Translations under genes and position numbers: made by a program
In this document: in pieces, positions 12,819 through 23,500 of the stretch
How positions within the stretch are numbered: position 1 is the stretch's first letter
Layout of the letters: each line of letters opens with the position of its first letter
Assembly: GCA_950106755.1 (NCBI GenBank)
Contig: OX467082.1
Span: forward strand, 1,302,001 to 1,366,000
Source of the DNA: Climacium dendroides
Lineage: Eukaryota; Streptophyta; Bryopsida; Hypnales; Climaciaceae
DNA length: 64,000 nt
Direction: 5' to 3'
The notes under the pieces: generated by a model
What the model was told of the DNA's origin: nothing
The model's database searches: none
Seen by the model: only the letters and a program-made list of their open reading frames with translations

Positions 12819-13223
12819 TGCAGAGTCCTACACAAGGTAAGCAAGCCATGAACATCAAGAACAGAACATTAGAAACCAAAGTCTACATTGTTTGTGCAAA
12901 TTCTAAAGATAGGGTGAAACCAGTGACATATGTGTAAGAAACAACGGAGTAGTACAAGTCCAGTAACATGAGGAATCCACCAAAAAGAAAAAAAAGGACA
13001 ACGAGCATGATATAAGAAAATATACAAAGCATTATAAAGTACCATGACAAGAAGGGAATTCTTATAGAACAACGCACCCCGTTCAGTAGTTGTATGCGCA
13101 GTCGTTGTTCTCCTTTGACGATGTGCTGCTCTAAGAAATCTGCACAAGAATAAATTCCAAACATCTACAAACGGTGGGTGGAGGACTTGAGGACAACGAG
13201 AAGAAACTCACAGCTAGCCTATA

Positions 13224-13244
13224 GACCCTAAACCCTAAACCCTA
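13224..13244 (-). promoter_or_regulatory. Telobox cluster upstream of the RING-H2 gene
   Basis: Nearly three CCCTAAA units in a row, about 410 bp upstream of the ATG at 12818. Such interstitial teloboxes are common in promoters of plant genes. It is too short to be a telomere. Confidence 0.55.
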
Positions 13245-14133
13245 GCACCGCAAACCACCATTCACTGAGAGCGATTACCAAAACAGCAGTACATCACTGT
13301 GTGTGAATTGAATCGCGAACAAGAAAGAACACCGTCATCCTATTGAAAGGAGGCAAGTCCTGTCGTACTAGAATTCAGCCCTAAACCTAAGACGGTAGCA
13401 TGAGCTTCGCTCGGGCTTCCCTGTGACAAACCACAAAGGGCGCACTAGTACGTCCGTCATGCCTATGCACACAAAGACGCATCTAAACCAATGTCGAACG
13501 AAATTGAAGAGGATAGGGGCAGGTAGGGCGTACCTCTTCTGAAGCGGAGACGTTCTTCTAGGCAAATGAATGGCACAATTGAAGCTCACGCAGCGAAAGA
13601 TACTCCCATCCACACAATGAACGCCTTCCGAACCCACGCCGTTGTCGTGCACTACAAAGCGCGCACTTCACTGAAGTTGGCAACTCCAACGATGCCCGAA
13701 ATCGCCCGAGTCAATTTTGTCTTCAATCCAAAAACCGACAGCAACAACAGTAGTTGCAAATGGGAGCTCAATTCGACGATGCAAGAGAGTGAGGATGCCA
13801 TCGCCGACAGAGTTGTGGCAAAACTCAACCTTCGTAGCGCTCCGTGAGGTCGCTTCAACGGCACGTGGAAGTGGAGTCCTAACTCAACCGTCCTCCACGT
13901 TGGCACCACAATCAAGCGAAACGAGAGTAAAGTGCATGATGGCGGCATTATGACAGGCATCTGACATCCTCCACCCGCCATGTTAGTCTTTCGAAAGTTT
14001 GCTGCCACGTGTACTTGCAGCCGTAGATCGGAATTCAAATCAACGGCCCACGTTTCATCCTGCGCACCTTTCGTAGTACTCACAGTACTTGTAGTATTGG
14101 AAGTACAGGACCCTCGAAAACCGAAAACGCAAC

Positions 14134-14163
14134 AAATAGTACAAGTGTTTTTTGCAATCACCC
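14134..14163 (-). repeat. Right terminal inverted repeat of the 13.7-kb element
   Basis: Reverse complement begins GGGTGATTGCAA. It matches the left end at 29 of 30 positions. Confidence 0.85.
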
Positions 14164-14167
14164 AATA
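14164..14167. repeat. Target-site duplication AATA, right
   Basis: AATA immediately after the right inverted repeat, matching 422-425. A 4-bp match alone is weak evidence, but it falls exactly at both ends of the inverted repeats. Confidence 0.7.
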
Positions 14168-14616
14168 TAGGAATGTGAAAGTTATTTTTTAATTCTATAG
14201 TGTATCTTTTTACTTCAAAAGTTTGAAACTAATTAATTTAATTCCACTTAGCAGCTAATTTCCCCAATTGTTGTGCTAACTAGTAAGACAATTAGTCATA
14301 TTTAATATTCACCAAACCAGGGCACACTTCTTACGCCCCAATTCACTCACTAATATAAACTAATCACTAGTTCAAATTGACTCTTCAAAATCAGCCCTTT
14401 GACAATTTGTTTAATTACCCCAAAATTATAGATTAGAGATCAAAAGACAATTTGTTAAATTTTCCAATCAAGAAATAAATTATATAACAAATTGAAAGAT
14501 CACTATAAACTATTATTGACTTGCTTGTAGTCATACAATTTAATCCACACAACCATAAATTTGATTCACACAATCACACATACACATAAATCACAACAAG
14601 CAAACAATTAAATTTT

Positions 14617-14618
<2 letters not shown>

Positions 14619-14664
<46 letters not shown>
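14619..14664. repeat. (TA)n microsatellite
   Basis: About 23 uninterrupted AT dinucleotides. Confidence 0.95.
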
Positions 14665-14668
<4 letters not shown>

Positions 14669-15649
14669 AAATGACAATTTGTCTGCTTCCAGCTTGTTCT
14701 TCACTGTCTTCAATAGTACCACACAACTTACACAATTCAAGCATGACAATTAGTTTTATTATAATGCAAGTATTAAATTAATGAATCACACAATTTACAA
14801 ATTGTTCTCAGCTCTTATCAATACCAATTTAATTTAGAACATCACGGGTCCATATAATTAACAACGACAAAATTGTCTACAACATACAATAAGCAAATCC
14901 AATCTCTGGATCATTGCTTCAAACTAACGACTTGCCCCACCAGTAGCTTCCGTATCTCTATCATCCAACTAGATGAAGGGGATATGCAAGGCAAGCGCCC
15001 ACTAGTGTTCACAAAACTCACTAAAATTTGCTTCATTGCTACAAGAAATTTTCAATACCTAAATGTACATTGGAGTAAATCTTTGAAAAAAATAGACTTC
15101 AGTCAAGACTCCAACAAATAATAGAATTTCATAGCCTACTTGCAACTTTTTCCACATTGAAATTAGCATCTATTGAGTTAGAATGGTGAAGTATAACTCA
15201 TATTAGAATGGTGAAAAGTGGTTTTAAGATTGCAAAAAAGTAAAGAAAAAGTGGTTTTGATTGTAGGCGGTGAAGGATTATTCCATTTGAGTTCTCCATC
15301 CACCATCTTGTGTAAGGAATTTGGACTCTCCCTCCCTAAATATTTAGGGATAGAGAATGCCAATGGGAGGATTCATTCATTATTGGGATGAAATTCATTT
15401 GGATAGGGTTAGGTAAGTCCCTTGGTAGAGATGCTCTAAAATGGATCTTTGTATATATCCTTGTGGAATGTAGACTATCTTGTGCCCTTGTATAGGATTC
15501 ACAAATGAATAAGGGAGTCCCTTGTCAACCTATGAGGATAGAGATAGAATGTCACCCACTCACTTCACCCCGAAAGTCCCATTGTTCCCTTCTAGAGAGG
15601 CTCTTATAGTCTCCTATTGATTTGTCATGATTTTCTGAATTTTTTTTTG

Positions 15650-16140
15650 GTCAAAATAGAAAAATACATTAGCTTTTTTAAAACATAACTTTTACTTCAA
15701 TTGGTGACCAAGAACAAAAGTTATGGTATGAAAATCCCAAATTTTAGTTCGGCATGCAAAAAAATCTTCAAAAAATCTTCAAATTGTTTTATATAGGTTG
15801 TATTTTTGTCCACATGGAAAACTTTGGTTCATTCCATTTGCATTTGTTATGCAAAAGCTATGGACAATCTTATTTTTGGGGCAATTGGAGCATCTTCTTG
15901 AAAAAATAACTTGTAAGATTCAATTTAAAAATCAGTTTTTACAATTAAAAAAAAAAGTTTCACAAGGTTATGATCTCTTGTTAGAACAATCTCACTATTG
16001 AGATCAAGTGTTTTAATTCCATCTTAGAGCTATTAACACTTTAGATTTCCCTTCAATCATGAACCTACTTCTACCAAATAATTTTTTAATGAGTGAAAAT
16101 TTAGATGTTATTTTAAAAATTTCTTTTCCTAAACTCTCAA
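15650..16140 (+). repeat. Diverged direct repeat, copy 1
   Basis: Matches 17135-17640 in the same orientation. Shared landmarks are the AACAAAAGTTAT/GCAAAAGTTAT block, TTCATTCCATTTG, GACAATCTTATTTT...GGGGCAATT and CATCTTAGAGCTATTAA. Divergence looks high. Confidence 0.65.
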
Positions 16141-16263
16141 CTCCATTCTTCATCATTTTAAAATAGAAATTCAAAATCAATATGACAAAAAATTCAAGTT
16201 AAAAAGGTTCAAAGCTAAAAAATGTAGTTGAGCAAGGTGCAAAAAATCTTGTTTCTTTCACTT

Positions 16264-17066
16264 GAAAACCTTAACCCCTAAATGCCCAAACTCTGTTTTT
16301 TGGCATTTTAGCAATTTTAGGTAGATCATTACAAATGGAGTTTTCATTTTTTTTCTTTGAAATTTTCACACAACATTTTCCTGGGGAGTAGCTTTAAGGT
16401 CCAACAATTTTCATAACTTTTCATTGAATGGTTAAAAAGTTATTGCATAATATGTCATTTTCAATGTTTGGCGGGCAGCCTGGGCAGCCCAAAAAACTTC
16501 TTTAAAAAACTTTCTTTTTTTCAAAAAAATTGAAATTGGTTCCACATGTTTAAATACAAGTGGGAAGCTTTGAATCATTCTATTTTGATAGATGACAAGA
16601 AAGTCATGAAGATTTTTAGTTTGTGAGTAGGTATGCCACTTTCAATGACTCCATACCTATCCACAAACTAAAAACCTTCATAACTTTCATCTCACGTGTT
16701 GAAATGGAATGATTAAAAACTTCCCACGTTTACATAAATCTAAAGAATCAATTTCAAAAAGAAAATTGTGAAAAAAGTGATTTTTAAAGAAGATTTTTGG
16801 ACTGCCCAAGCTGCCTACCGAGCCGTTTGCTAAGCTTAACGACGCCATCTCAGCAATGAAAATCATATATCATGCAATAACTTTTTAACAGTGTAGTCAA
16901 AAGTTACAAAAATTGTTGGGCCTTAAAGCTACTTTTAGGGTACATGTTGTGCGAAAATTTCAAAGAAAAATAAATAAAAACTCCATTCGTAGTGAGCTGC
17001 CCAAAATCACAATGTTGCCAAAAAATGCATTTTTTGCATTTAAGGGTTAAGGTTTGTTGTCTCCAC
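16264..17066. repeat. Large imperfect palindrome
   Basis: Arms of roughly 370-400 bp meet near 16640. ACCTTAACCCCTAAATGC near 16270 pairs with GCATTTAAGGGTTAAGGT near 17038. TCTTCATGAC-type and GTTATTGCATAATATG-type segments are also mirrored, as are the CCTGGGCAGCC/GGCTGCCC-like blocks. It lies between the two direct repeats. Confidence 0.65.
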
Positions 17067-17134
17067 GAGGGACAAAATGGATTTCAAGCAAGATCCTATA
17101 AACTTAATTTTTAGTGAAACTTTTTGAAACTTTC

Positions 17135-17640
17135 TCATAAGATACAAAAAGTTATTAGCTTCATGGAAATATAATTTTTATTTCAAATAGTGCCTAGGAG
17201 CAAAAGTTATACTACAAAAAGTCCAAATTTTCATTGGCGGGCAGAAAAATAAATCCAGAAAAACTTAAACTTAAAATTAGTCTTCTTTTTTCTTGTAAAT
17301 CATATTTTTGTCTACATGTGAAGATTTCATTCATTCCATTTGAATTAGTGATGTGAAAGTTATGAACAATCTTATTTTGGGGGCAATTTGAGCATTTTCT
17401 TCAAAAAATAACTTAGAAGATTCATTTCTAAATACAATTTTCACAATTTTTCAAAATCAATTGTTTCATGAAGTTAAGTTTTTTTGCCAAAACAATCTCA
17501 GTGCTGAGATTATTGTATTTCAATCTCATCTTAGAGCTATTAATGATTTAGCTTTTCTTAAAATCTTGGACTTCCTCCTACTTAGCAATTTTTTAAAGAA
17601 TAAAAATCAAGTGTATTATTTTTGAATTTCTTTCTAGATT
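17135..17640 (+). repeat. Diverged direct repeat, copy 2
   Basis: Same orientation as 15650-16140, offset about 1.49 kb. Confidence 0.65.
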
Positions 17641-19626
17641 TTCAACTCAATAGTTCAACACCAAATTTTTTTAATTCAAAGTGCACCTTTTTTTTACAAA
17701 TGGAAGTCAAAGTCATTTAAAATTACAAGCTAGTGTAAAGAAAAAAAGTACAAGTTCCTATGGTTAGATTAAAAGAAAAATTATTTCCTTAAGTGAACGC
17801 AACAAAAATGGGAGATTTTAGTGTTTTTTGATAGAAAAATGTCCTTGGCTCCTTGGGGATTAAATGTAAATGTCTTGCATTCTACATGGTTAAAGTTTTT
17901 GAAATCTCTTCCATACATTCTTATACTATTTTAGTACAAGATCCTACAAAAAACATTTATAATTGTTTTAGCTCTTTGCTTTAGAAATGGCAGTTTTAAG
18001 TGTTTTTTGACGAAAAAAAGGCCTCGAGACAATAGGGGTAAACCTTACAATATGAGTGTTGATTTCAAGCCTTGAAGTACATCACTTTGTTGCCATTTTG
18101 CAATTAGATAAGAATTCAAAAAAAAATTCAGAGAGATAGATGTATGTAGGAAAAATTTGAAATTATTGTGAATTTTTTAGAAATAAAAGGAGGCCAGATA
18201 ATTCATGTTAAAGACAAAATGTACTTGAAAAATATGAAATATCCAGCACTTCCAATTGGAGTAGAAACTGCTTTTGATAAGCTTTGTGCCATGAGATGGA
18301 CTTAAATTCAGAAAACTTAGTTTTAAGGTGAAAATTGACATCAATAGTAAATTTTAAGAAATGGTTAATTCCTAAATGTCCAAGGCCTATTCTAAGCTTC
18401 TTGAAATTTGCTTGAAATTGAACAAAAAGCCAACATTTTGATAAGTTGCATCAATTTTTTTGAATTGCAATCATACAAATTTGACCTAGATGTGTTAGAG
18501 ATCCCATAGGAAAAAAACACACAATAATATCACTCATGGATTAAAAGACTATAGTGTTTTGATCATTAAGGTGTTAAAGTTACAAAAGTGGTTCAAAGTA
18601 TTTAAATCCTCTTTTCACGTGTCAAATCCAGAAAGTTGATCACTAAAAAAATATGGCAATATTACTAAAGGGACTACCATGCTACAACTTCTGTAATTGA
18701 ATTTTCAATAAGAACTTTTCTCTAAAATCTAATGTACCTTAGGATAATTTCCACTATGGGAAGTCAATGGACACCCTTGCACAAAATCTTGAATAGAAAA
18801 ATCACAATCAATCATTTCTGAAATCAAATTTTTGATAAATTGTAGCATCTTCAATCGCTCTATTTTTAATTGACAAATAAAATTATTCACAAAATATACA
18901 AACTTGTGAATATTTTTATGATTCAAATTACAATTCAAAAATCTCATGAAAAAACTCAAGAAAAAGTATGTTTTAAGATCATACAATAAAGACTTCCCAA
19001 AACACTTTGATTCCAAGGAGTAAATTAAACAATAGTGAAAACACCAAAATCAATGGAAATGTGATTTTTGCCTCAATAAATAATACAATTGGTTACTTTG
19101 CAACAAATTCTTGCAATACCTAAATAACTTCATGTTTTACTAAGTGCAACAATCTTGAAAGTTCTTGAATGCATTGTTTGAATTGAAAAAAATTAGAAGA
19201 ATCTTTGAACGAATGTTTATTCCAAAGATGAAATATCCTTCATTTTCCAAATCACATAAAAGAAACTTTTACAAAGAGATTTTAAAAAGGTAAAAAAGGG
19301 TACGAAGGAATATTATATTTGAAAAAAATCCTCTTGGAATTAGCTCTTGAAAGTACAATTAGTGATTTGTAAACCAAATCCATCTTTGCAAGTTATATAA
19401 AGGATGCTATGGAATTATTAGATTTACAACCTACCACAAATCTATAGATTCTTGAGGTGGTTTCTAAAGCCATCATCCCATCCATTCTAGTTTTATAGAA
19501 TAAACACATTGATCATTAAATTGGTAATTTTAGCATACCAACTACACTATTGATATTGAAAACCCAAGTAGTCCCTTCGACACAATGATGTGTGCATGGT
19601 GTATGTCAATGCACCCCAGTTTTGGT

Positions 19627-19842
19627 TCACTCGGTACTTTTCGGTTTAGATGGTGCTGGTGACGAGGATCCTCCACAAGGGCCGTGAAGGCTTCTTTCTC
19701 TTGGTTCAAATGGAGGAAGTTTTCTAGAAGAAATAAAGTCCTCGCTTGGTTCAAATGGAGGAAGCTTTCTAGAAGACATAAGATCCCTGTGTATGACTAA
19801 GGCCAAAGTCACGATGACTTTCCTTACACCCAACAATGCCAT
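19627..19842 (-). CDS. Small putative secreted peptide with a 15-residue internal repeat
   Basis: A 71-residue intronless frame starts at a true ATG (19842). It opens with MALLGVRKVIVTLALVIH, a basic then hydrophobic stretch like a short signal sequence. It continues with two copies of SSRKLPPFEP spaced 15 residues apart (45 nt in DNA: about 19704-19734 and 19749-19778), and ends in a Ser/Pro/Lys-rich tail with GGSSSPAPSKPKS. A TATAAATAA box lies about 140 bp upstream on the same strand. Small size, single exon, N-terminal hydrophobic stretch, a Pro-rich conserved-looking tail and a TATA box fit plant signalling-peptide precursors in general. I cannot place it in CLE, IDA, PIP or CEP. The hydrophobic core is short, so it could also be cytosolic or spurious. 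Confidence 0.45.
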   Translation of the reverse strand: MALLGVRKVIVTLALVIHRDLMSSRKLPPFEPSEDFISSRKLPPFEPRERSLHGPCGGSSSPAPSKPKSTE

Positions 19843-19978
19843 TTATCCAAGAAGTTGTACTAAATGGACTGAAAATCTGTAAACAAGAGAATGATGGTCA
19901 AATGAGTTGAACAATTATAGGGAAGAAATACATTGAAGAAATGTGTGTTTGAAGATGCATGAAAGTCACACAAAGGCC

Positions 19979-19987
19979 TTATTTATA
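19979..19987 (-). promoter_or_regulatory. TATA box of the small-peptide gene
   Basis: Reverse complement reads TATAAATAA, about 140 bp upstream of the ATG at 19842. That predicts a transcript start near 19955 and a 5' leader of about 110 bases. Confidence 0.45.
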
Positions 19988-19994
19988 CTTCAAA

Positions 19995-20513
19995 TGAAAG
20001 GTTTAGTAACAAAGTAAAAGGAAATGAAAGTAAAAAAAGAAAAGCAGGATAAAGTAAAAAAGAAGGAACACTTTTTTTAATATTGAATTATGTAACGATA
20101 GATGAAAGTGAAGAGCAAAAAATAAAAGCCTTTCAATAGTTGAGACTTCTAGGATGTTCTTTTTGTTCTGCACCAAGGCAGTCCTCGTTCCTTAATCGAA
20201 GGCACGCAGAGGAAACACAAAAAGTAAAGCAGGAGGATTTACAAATGATCATTTATATTACAGCAAAGATGACACATGGAGGACCAGCTACATCTACCCT
20301 CGTCTGGACTACTTCTTCAAAGTGAACTAAGTCCCAGAAAAACAAAACTAAGTGAGCTAAAGCTGGAAGTATGCCGCCTGGGGTAAGAATGACCTCGTTA
20401 ATTAGAGGCCTGGAAGCTTGATAAGCTTTCACTCAGTCGAGGCGGGGTCAAGAATTGATCTTAAGAGCCTCATCACCAGATTACTCCCTTCCGCCTTCCT
20501 TTGACGAAACCTC
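19995..20513. other. Intergenic / probable BRR2 3' untranslated region
   Basis: No coding region is supported. The part nearest 20513 is less AT-rich and is probably the 3' UTR of the BRR2 gene, which ends at 20514. Confidence 0.4.
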
Positions 20514-23500
20514 CTACTCCTCCATTGCGTTTCCGTCGTCTTCAGCATCGACAGCCTCCTTGACATCAATAGTGAATTCGTTTTCCTGATCACAGCCAAG
20601 ATAAGCATCACACATAAAGAACAGTGTGTAGGTCTTCTTCCCCAAGTCATTTGGTGCAGTAAAATCAAGTTTCACTTTGGATCTTCGCTGCAATGAAACT
20701 CGCTTGATAGCCAGCAACTGGTTGCTCTTGGGGTCGCACACAACTAGCCACCACCCTTCCTCTTTGGGTTTAGGGAACCTGGGAGCATCCACAGGACCTA
20801 GCTCTTGCCGCCCCTCCATTTCTCTCTCAAGAGTAACCTGAAGCGTCACAGTTTCACCTGCAGAAATGTCATCACTGTCTAGAACCTCATGGGCAAGGTC
20901 GATATTCGGGAAGCGGTTGCAGACCCTGGCAATGTCCATCAACTGGGCATCACTCATCTGCAGAAGCTCCCTTCTCTCGTCATCCTCCATCTCTACTAAA
21001 TCGAAAACTGTCTGAATGGGCTTGCCTGGGTTATCAGCACATCTCTTTGCAAGATCTTTTGTGAAGTAGGGTAACTGAAGGAGATATGAATCACGCTCCC
21101 ATAAACCTTGAGTTACCATCTGACTAAGCTCCATTGCTGCCAAGGCAGGATGCAGCCACCCGGAGCTTGAAATCACATCAACCATGGCTTGTATCAATCG
21201 ACTTGCATCAATCAATACATCTCTCTGATCCAGCGCAAGGTTCCCACTCACGCCGTGCCTGGCAAAATGAGCTTGCAGCAGAGCATTGGCCTTCACATGG
21301 GGGTCAGTGAATTTCGGTTTGTCCATTGAAAAACGTTGGTGCATGACCAGCTTTCGAACCAGCTCATCTTCACCAGGCCGCATCGGCAGTCGTGCATACT
21401 CCGAAGCTGATGACAGTATCTCACACAGGCCCTTCAACTTGGTCTTAGCAGTCAATGAAGAGCTGAATAGCTCAATCGTGGTATAGCTGATGTAGTAATA
21501 GGCCGCAATCATTCCGAGATTTAAAGGTGACAAGTCCATGTCGTCTTCTATTGCAACGCACTTGCTGGACTCCAAATCTGACAGAGTGGCTTCCACAAGC
21601 TCAGACAGATGGTCGGACAAATGGCGATGACTCACACCTTGCAGGTTGTAGTAGTTCGGATTCTGGGTGAGCCGTCGGTACATAAACGTCCACGTCAAGT
21701 AGTCTACAGCATCCTGCTTGTTTTCGATCGTGCGCACGACAACTTCCGCATTCAAGTGGTCATGTAGGTAGTGATCCAAATGACTCTCCACAGGGAAGGG
21801 TTCGTACAAAAACTTCTTATAATAGTCCTTGCGAGGAGCATGGCAAAGAATTACACACTTGCCGGATGTATCGACTTGAGGACGACTAGCTCGCCCCATC
21901 ATTTGAAGCAGGTCAGTAATAGGGTAGTCGGTATGTGCATTTTCACGCCCATCGTAGAACTGCGTTCCCATTACAACCACCAGGTGGGCTGACAGAGTCA
22001 TACCCCAGCACATACTACTAGTAGCGACACAAACCTGACAGGCAACAAGCAACTTTAGATGAACACACCGGTATCAACACAAGCAGGGATAAATGCAGGC
22101 CCTTCCAAAGGAACTTCAAAACTATGCAACAGAGGAGCTAAAATCAAGGCAGATGACTGGGCCAGAAAACTGACCATTAATACATTCATACTAAAGAACA
22201 AAATGAATAACTCTAAAATAGATATAACTTGAATGAATTCTCACACCTGTATTGCTTCCGCCATAAACAGTTTTGTTACCGCCTTTTGTTCGCTGGCAGT
22301 CAAACCCTCGTGCAGATAACCAATCCCTTGGCTCAGTGCATGTTTAAGAGCCTCGTCCTTTACATCCGCTAAATATGGAGCAAGATCTTTTGGAGTGCAG
22401 TGCAAGAAAGGCGACTTTTCACCCCCACTCACGGTAGCGTAAGTGACTAGATCCAAGGCTGTCAAGCGTGCGTGCTTCCGGGTAGGTACAAATACTAGAG
22501 CAGGTTCTTGCTTTTTGGCGTGTTGAACTATAGCCGTGTAAGTCGGCTTTGTCATTGCTTGCATACGAGCTTCAAAATTCGCAATGTCAACGCCTTGAAT
22601 ATGAATTTCTAGAGGAACTGGTCGCACACCAGGAGGGAAATTGAACAAGCCGTGAGAACTGGCACCAATCCACTCTCCAAGGTCCTTCGCATTCGCTAGA
22701 GACGTTGACAGAGCAACAATGCGAATCTGATTCTCGGTTTGGCTGCCAATGTACCGCATGCGAGAAACAATCACCTCAAGAACAGGTCCTCCTTCTCCAC
22801 CAATGAGATGCAACTCATCAACCACAAACAAACTCACCTGCATTCACCGAGCAGACATGCCAATCAATAATTCGTTTGTGTAGTTCAGTTCGATCAGAAT
22901 ACTGAGCTTAGAACGAGACTCAAATCCAGAAGGGGTTAAACTCTTTTAAGAGATGTTCTTCGGAAATGGTGAGCTGGACACATCAGTGAATCAACCGACA
23001 GAAACAGTAAAGCCTATCGCACCTGTTGCACATGTTTCCGCTGCTTCCATCGCCGAGAGAGAACATCCCACCTCTCCGGAGTGCTAATAATTATCTGGCC
23101 TTTCTCCAACAGCTTGATGTCAGTAGCTGTCTCCCCAGTGAGCTCCACCACCTTCACGCCCAACTCTTTGCCGAACTTCGACTCCCAATCACGAAGTCGC
23201 TCTTTGGCAAGTGCTTCTACTGGTGCAATGTAAACACATCGCCCACCAGTTTCTCCCTTCTGTAGCATCCGGAGCACGGCAAATTCTGCGCAGATAGTCT
23301 TCCCACTGCCAGTCGGAGCGGCGACGAGGACATTGTCGTCTGTGTTGTAAAGAACAGGAAACACCTGCAAGGCATTAGACAGCCGTCCTTGTTAGTTGCA
23401 TGTCGGCAATTGAAGAAGGGAGATTGGATAAATCACAACTGCAGGAATATACAAAACAACCTGAATAGAACAGTCATTGTCGAAGAAAGTTGAATGTTCA

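Larger units (their letters stand above)
2669..14089. repeat. Zone enriched in the palindrome AGTACT
   Basis: By eye AGTACT occurs about 35 times here. Examples are 2669, 3295, 3316, 3338, 3348, 5207, 5216, 6436, 6488, 6513, 8777, 8795, 11002, 11015, 11249, 11351, 11642, 14075 and 14084. One further copy lies near 651. Chance would give two or three. I noticed only about seven copies in the other 50 kb. The copies lie mostly in introns and intergenic parts of the transposon and are not in register as a tandem array. A role as transposase-binding sites is one possible reading. Confidence 0.7.
426..14163. mobile_element. 13.7-kb DNA transposon carrying transposase, SET methyltransferase and RING-H2 genes
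   Basis: The two ends are inverted copies: 30 bp at 426-455 match the reverse complement of 14134-14163 with one mismatch, starting GGGTGATTGCAA. The element is flanked on both sides by AATA, read as a 4-bp target duplication. The interval is richer in GC and in coding-like sequence than the AT-rich DNA on both sides, apart from its first 500 bp, and it is marked throughout by the palindrome AGTACT. Inside are a plus-strand DDE-type transposase and, divergently, two minus-strand multi-exon genes: a SUVR-like SET protein and a coiled-coil/RING-H2 protein. Several genes carry stops or frameshifts, so this copy is probably not autonomous. A 4-bp duplication is known for the Sola superfamily among others, but I cannot assign a superfamily from sequence alone. 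The boundaries are clear; the grouping of genes as cargo is inferred from their lying between the ends. Confidence 0.85.
14168..19600. other. AT-rich intergenic region, no gene seen
   Basis: Long AT-rich stretch with only short, compositionally biased reading frames. It contains a TA microsatellite (14619-14664), a pair of diverged direct repeats and a large imperfect palindrome (15650-17640). The rest looks like old repeat debris. Confidence 0.6.

Noticed and set aside
13224..13244. Telomeric repeat suggesting a chromosome end
   Set aside because: Fewer than three CCCTAAA units, inside a gene promoter and inside the transposon; this is a telobox.
13652..14161. 169-codon minus-strand frame at the right end of the transposon
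   Set aside because: No recognisable domain; it overlaps the terminal inverted repeat and the presumed upstream region of the RING-H2 gene. Probably chance.
426..14163. Endogenous giant-virus or viral insertion
   Set aside because: No capsid, polymerase or packaging gene; spliced genes, inverted ends and target duplication point to a DNA transposon.
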